Positions 22,077 to 33,998 are shown, numbered from the stretch's first letter. The stretch is DNA of 64,000 bases from Lasiodiplodia sp. COLG20 (GCA_009801085.1 VNWV01000007.1:992001-1056000); one strand, 5' to 3'. A program made the numbers and translations. Notes: generated from the sequence alone by a model not told the origin.

Positions 22077-22529
22077 ATGCAGCTTACCTCGATTGTATCC
22101 CTCCTTGTCCTCTCCGCCGGCTCCTCGGCCGCTCTGCCCGCCACCGACTCTTCGGCCCTTCCTTTGGCCGTTGAAGTCCCTTCAAGCTCGCCACCCATCG
22201 ATGTCACAAACAGTTCATCTCCCCTCTTGCCCCGCGGAGGAATCAGCTCTAACGTCTGGCGTGAATTCAAACTCTGCACCGACACGAATTTCCGCGGCGT
22301 ATGCATGAACCAGCGCGTCCGAGCCGACCAGTCATGCTATAACCTGCCCCCTTACATGAACGATAAGGGGTCATCGGTTTGGATGTCTAATGCATACTGC
22401 TGGCTTTATAGAAACGGGTTTTGCTCTGGGGAAATGCGGCACATTCGAAAGCCGGTGCAAGATTTGAGATCGATGGTGTTCAATGACAAAATCAGCAGCT
22501 TCAAGTGTCAGTACTACACGCCTCTTTAG
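22077..22529 (+). CDS. Small secreted cysteine-rich protein, beta/gamma-crystallin-like
   Basis: A single exon of 150 aa. Residues 1-19 are a signal peptide (MQLTSIVSLLVLSAGSSAA). A Ser/Pro-rich propeptide-like stretch ends in LLPRGG, a possible processing site. The mature part (about 55-150) has six cysteines and reads as crystallin-type Greek-key motifs: KLCTDTNFRGVC, CYNLPPYMNDKGSSVW, WLYRNGFCSGEM and LRSMVFNDKISSFKC. The (N)DKxSS signature occurs twice. In fungi such small secreted proteins are candidate effectors or extracellular antagonists; no activity can be inferred from sequence. The fold call is from motif spacing only. Confidence 0.75.
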   Translation: MQLTSIVSLLVLSAGSSAALPATDSSALPLAVEVPSSSPPIDVTNSSSPLLPRGGISSNVWREFKLCTDTNFRGVCMNQRVRADQSCYNLPPYMNDKGSSVWMSNAYCWLYRNGFCSGEMRHIRKPVQDLRSMVFNDKISSFKCQYYTPL

Positions 22530-23472
22530 AGGCAGTGGGTGGCTGAAGACCTGTATCTCCTTTTTTATTTATTTCCTACTTTCTTGTATCTATTGGTGGT
22601 CACTTTTCCTTCGTTTCTATATTGCTTATGGCCTCGTTCGCTTAGAGGGTAATAGCATTCCACACAGCAAACCTGTTCAAAACAAACTAAAATGGCAATC
22701 AGTTTGCTTAATTTCCCTTTGCACATGATCACGCTGAATTTTGATTTTTGAGTGCTCAGCAGAATAAGTGGACTTGCAGTCAATACTGACGAAAGCACTG
22801 GCGCGCGCGTTTACTTTTTTTTTTTTTTTTAGTATTCTTCGACCAAAACGGAAGCATTGGCTGGATGTTTGATTATTACCGAAACAGTACTTCTGCGCAG
22901 CCGTCCTATAAAAAATTATGTAGAGCTGGACGCATGGAGGGTGACAGCTGTAGTGACACCTACTCGATCGGGTAGGCGATGCACGTCAGGTGGGTCTTGC
23001 TGACAGGGGTGGGCGCCTCACGTGGCTGAGGCAAGACATTCTGAACACCGTAGAATGGGCCTGCGTGCCATCTTAAATTGCATCATAATTATATGGGGCG
23101 TTTTTATTGCGCCTAGCGCCCCTGCAGGACGTGTGCGACGAGTGTGTAACCGCCTGGGAGAGATGCTTATCTGTCGCCCACGCCCTCTATTTGCGCTTCT
23201 TCCGCACAACCAACCCAGCCGACCTTGTGCTCCCGTCCAACATGTCTCAACGCATCGTCACAAAAATCCAGCTGCTGAACCATGACAAGCCCGTAATCTG
23301 CTGTCCCTGCCTTTTCCCTTTGTGCCCCCGGTGTACCCGCCCCACAAAAATACCCGCGCCCGCTCCGCCGCCCGGCATCACTTAACAAAATCCGCACACA
23401 CTTGCATTCGTATTATCACGAAACACACCGGCTGATCGGAATCCCAATTTGCAGTTCAGCTATGTCTCAGAC
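22530..23472. other. Intergenic stretch, no gene seen
   Basis: It includes a T-run at about 22817-22830 and a short open frame with a start at 23242 (MSQRIVTKIQLLNHDKPVIC) that has no clear partner; it might be a 5' exon of the next gene, since TTTGCAG lies at 23448-23454. Nothing else is supported. Confidence 0.35.
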
Positions 23473-25062
23473 ATGCCCGCACGAGCACCCGTGCAGCCGC
23501 AGCAGCAGCAGCAGCAACAACAACAACAACAAAAACAGAAGGCGCGACCCTTGAACCCGAGTCTGCGCAGAAACCACCACCAAACATGGACCCTCGTCAA
23601 GAACCTGCCACTTATGGACGTGCCGCGCAACCCTGACCAACGACCACCCAACCCCAACCGCAACAACAAAGTCAACGCCGTCGTGCAGGTCCACCCGTCC
23701 TTCCGCGGCGAGATGCGGCCACCCGGCCCTCTCGACGGCTCCGCCGAGCTCATTTACATGACCAACATCGCCCCGTCTCCGTCCAATGCCGCCGCCGCCA
23801 CCCGACCCGCCGACGCCGGCAAAGATCCTGACGAGCTCATGTTCGTGCTGGAGTATCGTCCCGAGATCATCCGCTTCTGGATCGACGAAAGACCGGTCGG
23901 CCACCCGAACGTGTCCAAGGAGATCCGCAAAGGTGTCCTGGACGACAGCAGGAATTGCTCCGTCATCAAGGTTTGTCTGAATGGGGGAGCTCGTGAGAGG
24001 AGGTTGTCGTCGCGTGATGCCCCGTCGGCACCGAAGGAAAGCGACATCTACCTCCCTCCGTCTAGTCGCGCCTCGAGAGTGTGGATTTACCTCGACCCAA
24101 ACAAGAGCCAGGATGCTGGAAACCAGCAAAAGATGATTCCCAATGGAAAGGAAAATTCTGGGACCAAAGCCCCCGCAAAACCTCCAGCAAGCTCTTTGCA
24201 GCGGAAGCTTTCATTGAAGAAATCTCAAAAGCCGCCGCAAAAGTCTTCATCGATATCGCCTCAGGGCCAACTGGAGCAACCGCCACGCAAGATCTCGCAG
24301 GATCAAAATGGACGCCCTCAGGAAAAGAAGTCACAGCATTCGTCCACTAAGGCACCCCAGAAGCCCACACAGACACACCAGGCCCCGGTTTCTTACGGCA
24401 TCCCAATCCCCAAGCGCCGAAGCAGCAAAAAGGCCACCCAGAGATCCCCTCTAGCCATCCACCCTCCAGCCACCATCTCTCCAAGCCCGCCAGCGAATAA
24501 CATGGAAGATATCCCAACCGAAAAGCGCGAACCGCTTCCAACAAGAAAGACCTCGACCCGCCGCCAGACAGATCAGACCAAGAATCCCTCCAACAACACT
24601 ACAGACCGCACTTCCCGCACCCACTCCGTACCCCCAAGAACGCAGGAGCCCAGACACATCGCCAAAGACTCAGAACTGCCTGAGTACTTCAAAAACGACG
24701 TCTTGAACGACATCTCCCGCTTGATGACAAACTCGGACCCGTTCGGCCGCTTCCACAGCAGCTTCCCGGACATGACGGACAGCGACGACGACGAGGAGCG
24801 TGACCACTTCCCGGCAAGCCCGTTTGACTCGGTCCCGACGCTCGGGCAGGCGCAGCTGGGAAAGTTCTACAAGGCCGGTAAGAGGGCGCAGTCTAGTATC
24901 TTCTTTGAAGAGGAGGCGCCGTCGGGGGAGGAGCGCAAGATCGAGGTTTCGCATGTGGAGAAGCCGGAGGCGAAGAAGCGGGAGTTTGCGAAGCCTTCGA
25001 GGATAAAGAAGTTGGGGATGACGTTGACAGGGGTGTGGAACAAGTGCGCGAATCAGAAGTAA
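23473..25062 (+). CDS. Uncharacterised protein with polyglutamine N-terminus
   Basis: From the ATG at 23473 the protein is 529 aa. It opens with a poly-Q run (CAG/CAA mixed codons, about 23496-23530). A patch then looks folded (MFVLEYRPEIIRFWIDERPV ... EIRKGVLDDSRNCSVIKVC ... RVWIYLDPNKSQ). A long Lys/Pro/Ser-rich disordered middle follows. The C-terminal region is ordered-looking (DVLNDISRLMTNSDPFGRFH, then LGQAQLGKFYKAGKRAQSSI, then SRIKKLGMTLTGVWNKC). I recognise no family. The start could be different if an upstream exon exists. It converges with the monooxygenase gene, 223 bp between stops. Confidence 0.55.
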   Translation: MPARAPVQPQQQQQQQQQQQKQKARPLNPSLRRNHHQTWTLVKNLPLMDVPRNPDQRPPNPNRNNKVNAVVQVHPSFRGEMRPPGPLDGSAELIYMTNIAPSPSNAAAATRPADAGKDPDELMFVLEYRPEIIRFWIDERPVGHPNVSKEIRKGVLDDSRNCSVIKVCLNGGARERRLSSRDAPSAPKESDIYLPPSSRASRVWIYLDPNKSQDAGNQQKMIPNGKENSGTKAPAKPPASSLQRKLSLKKSQKPPQKSSSISPQGQLEQPPRKISQDQNGRPQEKKSQHSSTKAPQKPTQTHQAPVSYGIPIPKRRSSKKATQRSPLAIHPPATISPSPPANNMEDIPTEKREPLPTRKTSTRRQTDQTKNPSNNTTDRTSRTHSVPPRTQEPRHIAKDSELPEYFKNDVLNDISRLMTNSDPFGRFHSSFPDMTDSDDDEERDHFPASPFDSVPTLGQAQLGKFYKAGKRAQSSIFFEEEAPSGEERKIEVSHVEKPEAKKREFAKPSRIKKLGMTLTGVWNKCANQK

Positions 25063-25285
25063 GTGGGAAGGAAGCGGAGATGGTTATGGGAATTTGCCAA
25101 GTTGAGTTCCGATCCGATGTCATCTGATGAGAGGGGGGAGCATGTCTGCGAAGTTCAGCAGCAGCACAATCTTCTCCCTGGTCTCTACCACGTTTGCAGT
25201 GAGAACAAAAAAAAATTGTCATGTGGTATCCTCGACTCGTTATCTTCACAGCGTGCCATGCCATCTAAGCTCCAAAAATAATCTC

Positions 25286-27461
25286 TCAGTACGAGAACGG
25301 CCTCACCTTATACACCTCCTTCTCCTCCGGCCTCCCCGGCACCGGCTTATCCAAGAACTCCGGATACAAGTAAAACGCCAAATCCACCCCATCCTTCTGC
25401 TTCTGGCTCCACCCATCGCCCAACCACGCCATCCGATTAACCTCCTCCTCCCCACCCTCCCCCTCCCCCACATACTCATACTCAAAGTCCTCCCACCTCG
25501 GACTCCTCAACGCCTCAATACAATGATTCGTGCTCCCCGGCCACAGTCCCGTTATCCTCCCTTCCTCACTCCGATACCAGCTCCGGCACTCCTCGACGAA
25601 GACGGTCCCCTCGAAATACGCGTCGACGTACTGCGTGAAGTCGCGCACGCGGCGCGGCAGCACGGCCATGCTGCGGATGTTGTCGCGTTGGATTTTGCGC
25701 ACGCATTTGACGATGTAGTCGCCCGTGCTCTCGATCATCATCGTCAGGCTGCCCGACCCGATGGCGCTGTTGGGGCCGAGCATCATGAAGAGGTTCGGGA
25801 AGCCGTCGGTCGCGAGGCTGAGGTAGGATGTTGCGCGGTGCTGCCAGTGGGAGTGGAGCGTGCGAGCGGTTGTCGTCTGCGTCCCCCGGCTGCTGCTGCT
25901 GGTGGTGGTGGTCTTTGTTGTCGTGGTGGCCTTGGCAGCTGATTCCACGTCTGCGGCGCCGTTGTTGCTGGCGGCGCCGTTGTTGCTGACGCCGCCACCA
26001 CTAGCGGTGGCTTCCTCCTCGACGATGACAGGAAACGGCGGCGGCGCCGACACGTGGAAGCCGGTGGCGCAGACGAGGGCGTCGATCTCGTGCACCTTCC
26101 CATCCTTCGTGCGGACGCCACGAGGCTCGATCGCCGCGATCCGCTCATTAACAAATTCAACATTGGGCTGGGTCAAGGCTTCGAGGAAGCCCGGGCCGGG
26201 TGTCAGGCGGCGACAACCGGGCGAGAAAGAAGGCAGCAAGGAGGCGAAGATGTCCGGGCGGGCGGCGAGGCGCTGGCGCATGTTGTCCTCGAAGGCCTGC
26301 TTGGCGCCGAGGTTCATGGAGGTGCCGCGCATGGTGACGGCGTGGATGGAGTTGGCGTCTTCTTCGACGGCGAGACGGAACTGGTGGTAGTGCGCCGGGT
26401 CGGATTGGAATTTGGCTTTGAGCTCGTCGGGGACTGGGGGACACACTGTGTGTCAGTCTCTGGCATACGTCATGGTAAGGTGAAGGGAACTATATACTTA
26501 TGAAGCTGGTAAGGCCAAGCTTGTCCCACATCTCTTGACCAAAGGGAGGAGATATCCAGGTCCTGCTCCGGATGAAGCACGAGAGTTGCGTCCCAGGGAG
26601 CCTCTGCAGGCTCGGTATTATTTGGATAGCACTGCTGCCAGCACCAATGACGCCCACGCGCTTGTTCGTGAAGTCGTACCTGTTCCTCCTTGTCAGCAAA
26701 CCACATCACCACATCACCACATCACTACCGCCCACTCACTTCTCATTCCACCTCGCCGAATGCATCACCTCCCCCTCAAAGCTCCCCAACCCCTCAATCT
26801 CGGGCCACGCCATCGTATTCAGATTCCCCCTCGCACTAACCAGCACCTCCGCCTCATCCACAAACACCCTGCCCGTCTCCATCTCCCTCACCTGCACCCT
26901 CCACACCCCCCTCCCCCGATCAAACCTACACTCCCTAACCTCATGGCCCAACCTAATAAACCGATCCGCCCCGTACTCCCGCGCCGTGCGCTCGATGTAC
27001 CGCTGTATCTCGGCCGCCGGCGCGTACAGGCTGCTCCACTGCGTGTTCGGCGCGAACGAGTACTGGTACGAGTGCGACGGGATGTCGCACGCGCAGCCCG
27101 GGTAGCGGTTCTCCCACCACGTGCCGCCGATGCCGCTGTTTTTCTCGTAGATGCGTAGCGAGACGTTGCGCAGGCGCTCCGGGATGCGGATGCCGAGGTA
27201 GACGCCTGAGTAGCCGGCGCCGACGACGATGACGCGCAGCGGGCGCTGGTTCTCGACGGGGACTTGGTGGAGAGTGAAGGTGGAGGTGGAAGTAGGGGGA
27301 GAAGATGTCTTGGCAGCGGTGGTCGTGGTGGGTTTGTGAGGAGGATGGCTGGTCACGCCGTTGGTGGCATTGTTGGCGGAGTCGATGCGATGGAGGGCCT
27401 CGTCAGGTGGGGTGTTGCTCCTCACGGATAGTGACTCGGGGAGCGAGGGTACAGCGGACAT
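25286..27461 (-). CDS. Flavin monooxygenase, Baeyer-Villiger type
   Basis: Three exons (26740-27461, 26498-26679, 25286-26445) give 687 aa. The FAD-binding GAGYSG lies at residues 81-86, the NADPH-binding GAGSSA at 253-258. Between them is the Baeyer-Villiger fingerprint FEGEVMHSARW (FxGxxxHxxxW). GTWWENRYPGCACDIPSHSY is the typical FAD-domain segment. About 60 N-terminal residues are Ser/Thr/Pro-rich. A low-complexity Thr/Ser/Asn insert (NNGAASNNGAA, TTTTKTTTTSSSS) sits after the ATGFHVS motif and is unusual for the family. Such enzymes insert oxygen next to ketones using FAD and NADPH; the substrate is unknown. No other biosynthetic-cluster genes are nearby. Confidence 0.93.
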
Positions 27462-28616
27462 GGCGCTCGAGCAAGGACGTTATAGCAAAAGCAAGACAAG
27501 AGCGAGCAAATCAATGGCGCTCGGCAAGAAGACAGACTGATATGTCACACAAATGGCTTTCAGAGAGCGGTGCAGTGGAAGGAGGGGGCACATCAACAAT
27601 ATAAAAGCAACACGCGCGGTTCAATCCCGCACACCATTCACCCGCGGGAATAAGCCACACATGGGTCCAACGGTACTAGACTCCTTGTGTTGGGGACACC
27701 GGTAGGGACCACCGGCAATGGCCTGTTGTCCAAGCCTCATCCCAGTCCATTGGCTAAATGAGGGGTAGAGGCGCTGCCGGCGATCGAGCGGCCAGTAAGC
27801 CGTTGGAGTGGATAATAATGGCATGATGTGCAGAGGATATGTAACATGTTTGCTCCACACTTTCAGAATGAGCGGTATAGACAAGCGTTGTGCCCCTCAA
27901 GCTTCTTCCCCACAAAGAGGCGTTGCGGGGTTGCTCTGTGCTCGGCACTGCTCCTTACAAAATTGCCGAAACGGTCGTAGTCTGGATGGTCGGACTGAAG
28001 GATCGCTCTCGTTATTGGCTGGCTTTTAAAAGTGGTGACCAGACGGACTCGGAATAGACAAAGCGAAACCGGCCATAAGAACTCGAGGGATTGCCGACAG
28101 GCCCTTGTCGGAGGTACCGACCGGTTCTGGAGCGGCTCCAATTCCGAACCCACCAATGACTCGCCACAGACGTCAGGCGCATCTCGTCAAATTCCCAATT
28201 GGCTGAATGCCGTATGCTGTACACAAATCCGAGGTAACTGGCTGCAGGAGTGGAGAGGTACCAGCCCTCGGTGATTGGGTCAGGAATCCATCTCACCAGG
28301 TCCAACACTGGCGTCAACGTCGCATGTAACTGGCTGCCGGGACCGGACGACGGAACCGGGCTCGCGGGGCTCGGAACTAATGCATTGGGTTCAAGCCGCC
28401 GTTGACTGATCCAGCGCAACAGGTGTACATGTTTTCCTACCCTGTCAACTCCACGCTCCGTCTCTTGTCCACCCTTCTCTGTCCAGCCAAGAAATTCATG
28501 AACATTTGACCCTTTGCCAATCCAGTCGTACGCAAAGAAACGCCGCCAAAACATTGCGCCCAAAATGTCTCTCTCATGGTGAATCTTGAATGCATAATTG
28601 CGGTCTCCTCGTATTA
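27462..28616. other. Intergenic stretch, no gene seen
   Basis: The upstream side of the monooxygenase and downstream side of the SIF2-like gene. A 183-codon minus frame at 28012-28563 has no ATG start in the right place and no recognisable motif. Confidence 0.45.
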
Positions 28617-30679
28617 TTACACTTTCTGCGCCGTGGAATTCATCGACCAGAAATTGATAATCGCAACCTGCAACTCGCCGTTAGCGTCAAACTTCGACGG
28701 CCGGGAAGAGACATACCTGGTTCCCCAATTTGTACGCCAACTTTTTTCCGTCTGCATCCCATCTCAGAAGATGCTCCAGCTCTGTATCCCGTGCATCGGG
28801 CAAAGTAGTGTCCCATTTTTGCTCGTCGTTGTCTGCTGGTTTCCATTTGGCCTTTGCTATCCCGACTTCTGGGTCCCAAAAGGTCACCGTGTCGGTTCCA
28901 GCAGCGGCCAGAAGATAGCCATCTGGTGAGAAGGCAATCTCGATTACTGAACCGCTCGAAAATCGTTGCACGTTCTCAAATGGCTTCTTCGCATTCCAGA
29001 ATTGAACCGTCCAGAAGCCAGAGTCTGAGGATGTTGCAAGCAGACGATGCGAGTCGGCGCTATGCGAGGCGGGGTTGGTAATCGGTTGAAATTCAAGGCC
29101 GGTGATATCTTCTCCGGATGCAAACTCGTGCGTGCGTATTTCCGTGTCTCCGGGAAGAATGAGACCGAGTTTTGGATGGGTTTCATCGGAAGCGCTGCTG
29201 CAGGCTATAATGTTGCAGACGGGATCGTAGCGGAGGTTCTCCCAGCGCGTGCTTGTTGTGAAGGATTTTTGGACTACCAGCTTGTTTTCAGCGGTAATTT
29301 CGTAGACCTCGAGGATTCCGTAACCGGCCACGACAAACGTCGAGTCGTTCATCCATTCGGCAGCGAAAACGGGATGGTCGGTCTGTGCGCTGTAGAGAGG
29401 CTCCTGCTTTATCTCCTTCCACACACAGATGCGCGAGTTGACATCTGTGCTGCACACGCTAAGGAGAAGGTTCGCCGGCGCGTTGTACCGAAGAGCAAAC
29501 ACACTGCCAAGCACAGCCGTGACCAAGCGTGTTTGCAGCCCGCCTTCGCTCAAATGATAAAGCTTTCCTTTGGTCATCTTCTCGCCGCTGTCTGCAGTCA
29601 TATCTTCCAGCGTGCCAATGAGTGCCTCGCCAGGCAAGGTCCAGGCAACAGCGGTAACGGTTGGGTGATTCAGACCGATGTCCAGGTCTCGTGATACGGG
29701 TTCTGTCGGGGCGTCTGGCTGGGTTTGTGATGAATTGGGGATGTGGTAGATGCGTAACAGGGATTCGCCAGCCGTTAGGAGGAGCTGAGGCTCCGTGGGG
29801 CTCCACTCGGTGTGGACTACAGTGGCTCCTGGCTCGTCAATTCGTAAGAAGGTGGTCTGAGGCCCTAGATCTGTGATCTTCTCAGTCTGCAGCCCGCCGC
29901 TTTCGCCGAGACTCAGGGTGGTGACCAAGGGCGCCACTTCTTCCTCGATAACCGAATCAGCATCCGAAACAATGGCTTCCGACTCGGCGGGAGCGCCATT
30001 AGTTTCGATCTCCATATCGCCATTCACACGCGCCTGCGCCTCATTGCTGCCTTTCTTCTTCTTCCGGGCGGGGGCGTCTCCATCAGCGGCGGTTCCATTG
30101 ACTTCTTCCTTCCGCACGCGTCGGCTCGACAGGGTTTTCCGGCGGCGCGCATCGCCGTTGTAACGGGCAAAGGGACGGCCGTGATCGCGGCCAAACTGGT
30201 AGCGGCGCTCCTCGGTTCCCTGGCAGTCTTAGCACGATGCATTCTCGATAGGGGAGCGGCGGGCACGTACATTGGAGGCGGCGGCGCGCATATCATCGAG
30301 CCACAGGCCATCTTGGAGCATGCGCAGCAGCGTGTGCGTCTGGACCTTGTCGGCGAAGGGCAGCGTCTCGGGCTCATCGTTCCAATCATGCGCCAGCGCC
30401 AGCGCTGCTTTGGCGTATCCTTTTGAAAATTAGAATGGACGGGTGGGCAAGGCTTTCACGGATGCGGAGGTCGGCGCGCGGTGGCGGCGGAGCAGCCGAG
30501 CTCGGCTTCGACGCGCGAGCAGGGTGCGCAGGCAGAGGTGCATCCAGACACGACATGGTTTGGCGGGGGCTTGTGTTTGGGGAGAAAACGCGTGCATCCG
30601 GGAACAGTGACGTACCAGCCTCTTGCAGATACCTCCAGACCAGGTAGTTGACGACGTTGGAGGAGAGGTGCTCGGTCAT
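28617..30679 (-). CDS. LisH-WD40 corepressor subunit, Sif2/TBL1-like
   Basis: Four exons (30616-30679, 30271-30419, 28717-30219, 28617-28667) close to 588 aa. The first 21 codons read MTEHLSSNVVNYLVWRYLQE, the LisH dimerisation motif of TBL1/Sif2, completed after a 196-nt intron by GYAKAALALAHDWN. A basic nuclear-type linker follows (RKKKKGS). A WD40 propeller with weak repeats occupies about residues 170-588 (VVHTEWSPTEPQLLLTAGES, IEIAFSPDGYLLAAAG, TVTFWDPEVG). The last 16 residues, VAIINFWSMNSTAQKV, are supplied by a 51-nt final exon. Sif2 is the scaffold of the Set3/Hos2 deacetylase complex. The orthology is likely; the WD repeats are divergent. Confidence 0.85.
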
Positions 30680-31151
30680 GGCGCATGATGTCGCGCGCGC
30701 GCAGCGGGCTCCCGGGGGTGGGTTCCTGGATCTTGGGTGGGTGAATCGACCTGTCTGGGAATGGGTCTGCGGTGTGGAGTGGAGAGAGGCTCGTCGGGCT
30801 GGGTGCGGCGCTGGATGGACCCGTTGCTGCTTTGCTTGGCGCGCAGGCTCCGGCTGCCCTGGGGATGGATGATCGGCGCGAGCCGTCTGTGCAAGAGGGC
30901 CCCAGGCCCTGCGCACCACGTCGTCTCACAAGGGACCAGCCCAGCCTCCAGATCGCCAAACTCCCGGCCGACACCACACACCACCACCACGCTCCGCTCC
31001 CTCTGCGCGCGCCCGTCGAGGCGCCCCCGCCAAACCTGCTCAGCCAACCCGCCGCTGCATCCCCGCGCCGCATCTCTCCCAGGCGCCCCGCAATCCAGGG
31101 ACCTCCCAAAAGCTTTCCAAGCTCCCCGTGTCCCTCTCCAGCGCCTCCGCC
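30680..31151. promoter_or_regulatory. Divergent promoter region, SIF2-like / TMEM115-like
   Basis: These 472 bp separate divergent starts. The TMEM115-like side is CT-rich. No specific sites recognised. Confidence 0.4.
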
Positions 31152-32301
31152 ATGCGCATCAACGTCCCACCCCTCACCCGTGGCCTGCTGGTCTGCCTGT
31201 TCATCTTTACACTGCTCAATTGGATCCTGCGGCCGGGCTACAGCGACTGGGTGCAGGGCGTGGGCAAGCCGCTCGTGAGCGCTGGAGATGGCGCCCCATA
31301 CCTGGCCATCATTCCCTCAACAGCTATTGTATACCCGTGGGTGTTCCTGATTGCAACCGTTGTGGAGGAGAACATTTTCGGCCTGTTGATCACCGGCCTC
31401 ACAATCTTCTACGGCGGCCGCTATCTGGAGCGTGCCTGGAGCTCCGCCGAGTTTGCCAAATTCGTTCTCTTCGTTTCCATGATACCCAACATATTGACTT
31501 ATCTCCTTTACGTCATTGGCTATGCCGTTTCCAAGAACGAGGAAGCTATGTACGTCTCGGCCTTCAGTCCGCCCAACACAGGCAGTTTACTGACGTTCCC
31601 ACAGGACGGCAACGATCTCCGGTGGCATCGCGATCCAAGCCGGCTTCCTCGTTTCTTTCAAGCAACTGGTCCCGGAGCACACCGTCTCCATCGCTAGAGG
31701 CGCGATCCGCATGCGCGTCAAACACTTCCCGATCATCTTCCTCATCGCCAATACCCTCTCCGGCGTCCTCTTCGGCACCGAGACCGCCACATTCCTGTCG
31801 TGGTTTGGCTTCTTCACGGCGTGGATCTACCTGCGCTTCTTCCGCATGTCCCCCTCGCTCGCTTCCACCTCCACTGGCGAGGACGCCTTTGTCCGCGGCG
31901 ACGCGTCCGACACGTTTTCCTTCGCCCACTTTTTCCCAGAGCCGCTGCAGACCCCAGTTGGCTTGTTTGCGGATCAGGTCTACAACGCGCTGGTGGCAAT
32001 TAGGATATGCACGCCCTTCTCGCACGAGGCCATTGATGCGGGCAACGAGCAGGCGATGGCGCGCGCCGAGGGCGGCCTGCCGAGTCTCATGAACCCGGGC
32101 AGAGGAGCGCGAGGAGGTCGCAGAGAAGAGGCCGAGCGGAGGAGAGCGCTGGCGCTGAAGGTGCTGGACCAGAGGTTACAAGCCGCCGCGAACAAGCCGC
32201 AGCAACCCACCGTCCCCGCACCGCCCTCCGGTCCCTCGATATTGGGTGAAACAACGTACGAGCCGGAACGTCACGACGAGCCGCCGAAGGTGGCGGCTTG
32301 A
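31152..32301 (+). CDS. TMEM115/DUF1751-family Golgi membrane protein
   Basis: Two exons (31152-31549 and 31605-32301, 55-nt intron) give 364 aa. The rhomboid-like membrane part covers about residues 1-200: PPLTRGLLVCLFIFTLLNWI, then YPWVFLIATVVEENIFGLLI, GRYLERAWSSAEFAKFVLFV, SGGIAIQAGFLVSFKQLVPE and KHFPIIFLIANTLSGVLFG. The order and the EFAKF and KQLVPEH blocks match the eukaryotic TMEM115 family, which acts in Golgi retrograde transport; it lacks the catalytic Ser-His of rhomboid proteases. The C-terminal 120 residues are cytosolic, basic and Pro-rich. The start at 31152 gives a short cytosolic N-terminus as in relatives. Confidence 0.88.
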
Positions 32302-32800
32302 AGATATGCAAACTAGGTCTGGATGTAGGAGCTTTGCTGAGGAAGAAAAGTCTACTTTTCCTTTCTGTCATTGTACGATCGACTCGAGGACGACACGTCT
32401 TGTACGGTATTGTTTCATCATTGGTTTCTGGCGTAGACGCCCCTTGACGTTCGCTGGACATTCCCAGGCGAGCTCAGGACAGACGGGCTTCTTGCCCGCG
32501 CTCGTTTTCTTTACATTGTTTTCTCAAGCACGGAGTACGGGAAAGATACCATTGCTTTAGTGGTATTTCGTCTCGGGTCAGTCGGCCGGGTAGATGGCAA
32601 ATAACGTGGATTATACATATCCAAATACCCGTTGCACATTGCTCCCAACACACCACTTTTAGAGAGACAAAAACGATGATTTCGAAATTTTCAGGCTCTG
32701 TGCCGCGCAATGTATGCTATGCTAAATCAATATAGATCTTCAAAACCCCCCACCCAGATAACTCCACTCTCACCCTTTCAGGAGAGGCTCTCAACATCTC
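32302..32800. other. Intergenic stretch between convergent genes
   Basis: The 3' flanks of the TMEM115-like and HMG-CoA lyase genes; nothing else seen. Confidence 0.45.
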
Positions 32801-33998
32801 TCAACACCCTTCCCCTTTCTCCCTAGCGATCCTCGCCAAGGTCGCCTTACCTGCCCTACTCTCATTGGTCCTCCCAATCTCTCCTGAAATCCACTTGCCC
32901 ACCTCCGACAACTTCTGAATATCCACGCCAGTCCGCAAGCCCAAACTCTCAAACAGGTGCACGAGGTCCTCAGTCGCGACGTTGCCGGTGGCGCCAGGGC
33001 TGTACGGGCAGCCGCCGAGGCCCGCGACAGCGGCGTCGAATTCGCGCACGCCGTGCTCGAGGCCGACGACGGTGTTGACGAGGGCCTGGCCGTACGTGTC
33101 GTGGAAGTGGAGGGCGAGGTCCTGGCGCTCGACGCCGGCGGCCTGCAGGGTGCGCAGCAGCTCGCGGGTGCGGGGCGCGGTGCCCATGCCCGTCGTGTCG
33201 GCGACGGAGATGATGTCGGCGCCCAGCTCGAGCAGCGACACGGCCAGGTCCGCCACCGCGTGCGGGTTCACGTTCGGCCCCTCGTACGGGCAGCCCAGCG
33301 CGACCGAGATGTAGGCGCGCACGCGCAGCTTGTTGTCGCGGGCGCGCGACATGAGCGGCTCGAAGCGCTGCAGCGACTCGGCGATGCTGCAGTTGGTGTT
33401 CTTGCGCGTGAACGTCTCGGTCGCGGCGGTGAAGATGGAGACTTCGATCTCTGGGGTTGGGGACATGGCGGCGGCGCCGGAGGCCGCGGACGGCATGGCG
33501 TTGGGGTCTTGTGACGAGGTGTTTAGTGCGGGGCCTTTGTCGGTTGCGGTGGCGGCGTGGGCGTTGTAGACATTGAGGAAGTTGTCGAGGCCTTTCTCAT
33601 TGGGCATGAGAAACTGGTAGATTATGGGCTCGGTCGATTTGGGGGGAGTTTTGAGGATGTGCTCGAGTATCTCAGAGGAATTGGCCATCTGCGTGGAGGG
33701 TGGTTAGCCGACGAGCGGGGAAGTTAGGAGTGGACGGTTGGCTCACTTGAGGTGTCCATTTCGGACTGACAAAGCTGCCAGCTTCTATCACCTTCAAGCC
33801 AGTTGTGGCCAGACGATTGACGAAATCTATCTTGGTGTTTACGGGGATGCTCGTCTTCTCGTTCTGGAGGCCATCGCGCGGGCCGACCTCGACGAGACGG
33901 ACATGATCTGATGTTGGGGCCGAGAAACAACGGCGCGTAAAGGTTGGGAACGTGGGGCGGGCAAGCCTCCGGCAGGTTCTTCGCGCGATGAATGACAT
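32801..33998 (-). CDS. Hydroxymethylglutaryl-CoA lyase, mitochondrial
   Basis: Two exons (33747-33998 and 32801-33688, 58-nt intron) give 379 aa. The N-terminus is Arg-rich without acids (MSFIARRTCRRLARPTFPTF), a mitochondrial presequence. Catalytic motifs: GPRDGLQNE (residues 39-47), metal-binding histidines in LHFHDTYGQ (His278, His280), and the signature VAGLGGCPYSPGATGN with Cys311. The enzyme splits HMG-CoA into acetoacetate and acetyl-CoA, the last step of leucine breakdown. Residues 125-163 are a Ser/Ala/Pro-rich insertion absent from the animal enzyme, which makes the protein longer than the usual ~325 aa. It is divergent from DPH1, 364 bp apart. Confidence 0.95.

Noticed and set aside
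27615..27660. GGTTCAATCCCGC resembling a tRNA T-arm
   Set aside because: No acceptor stem, D-arm or anticodon arm can be placed around it.
28012..28563. 183-codon minus-strand frame upstream of the SIF2-like 3' end
   Set aside because: No suitable ATG, no motif, no partner exon; it stays open by chance.
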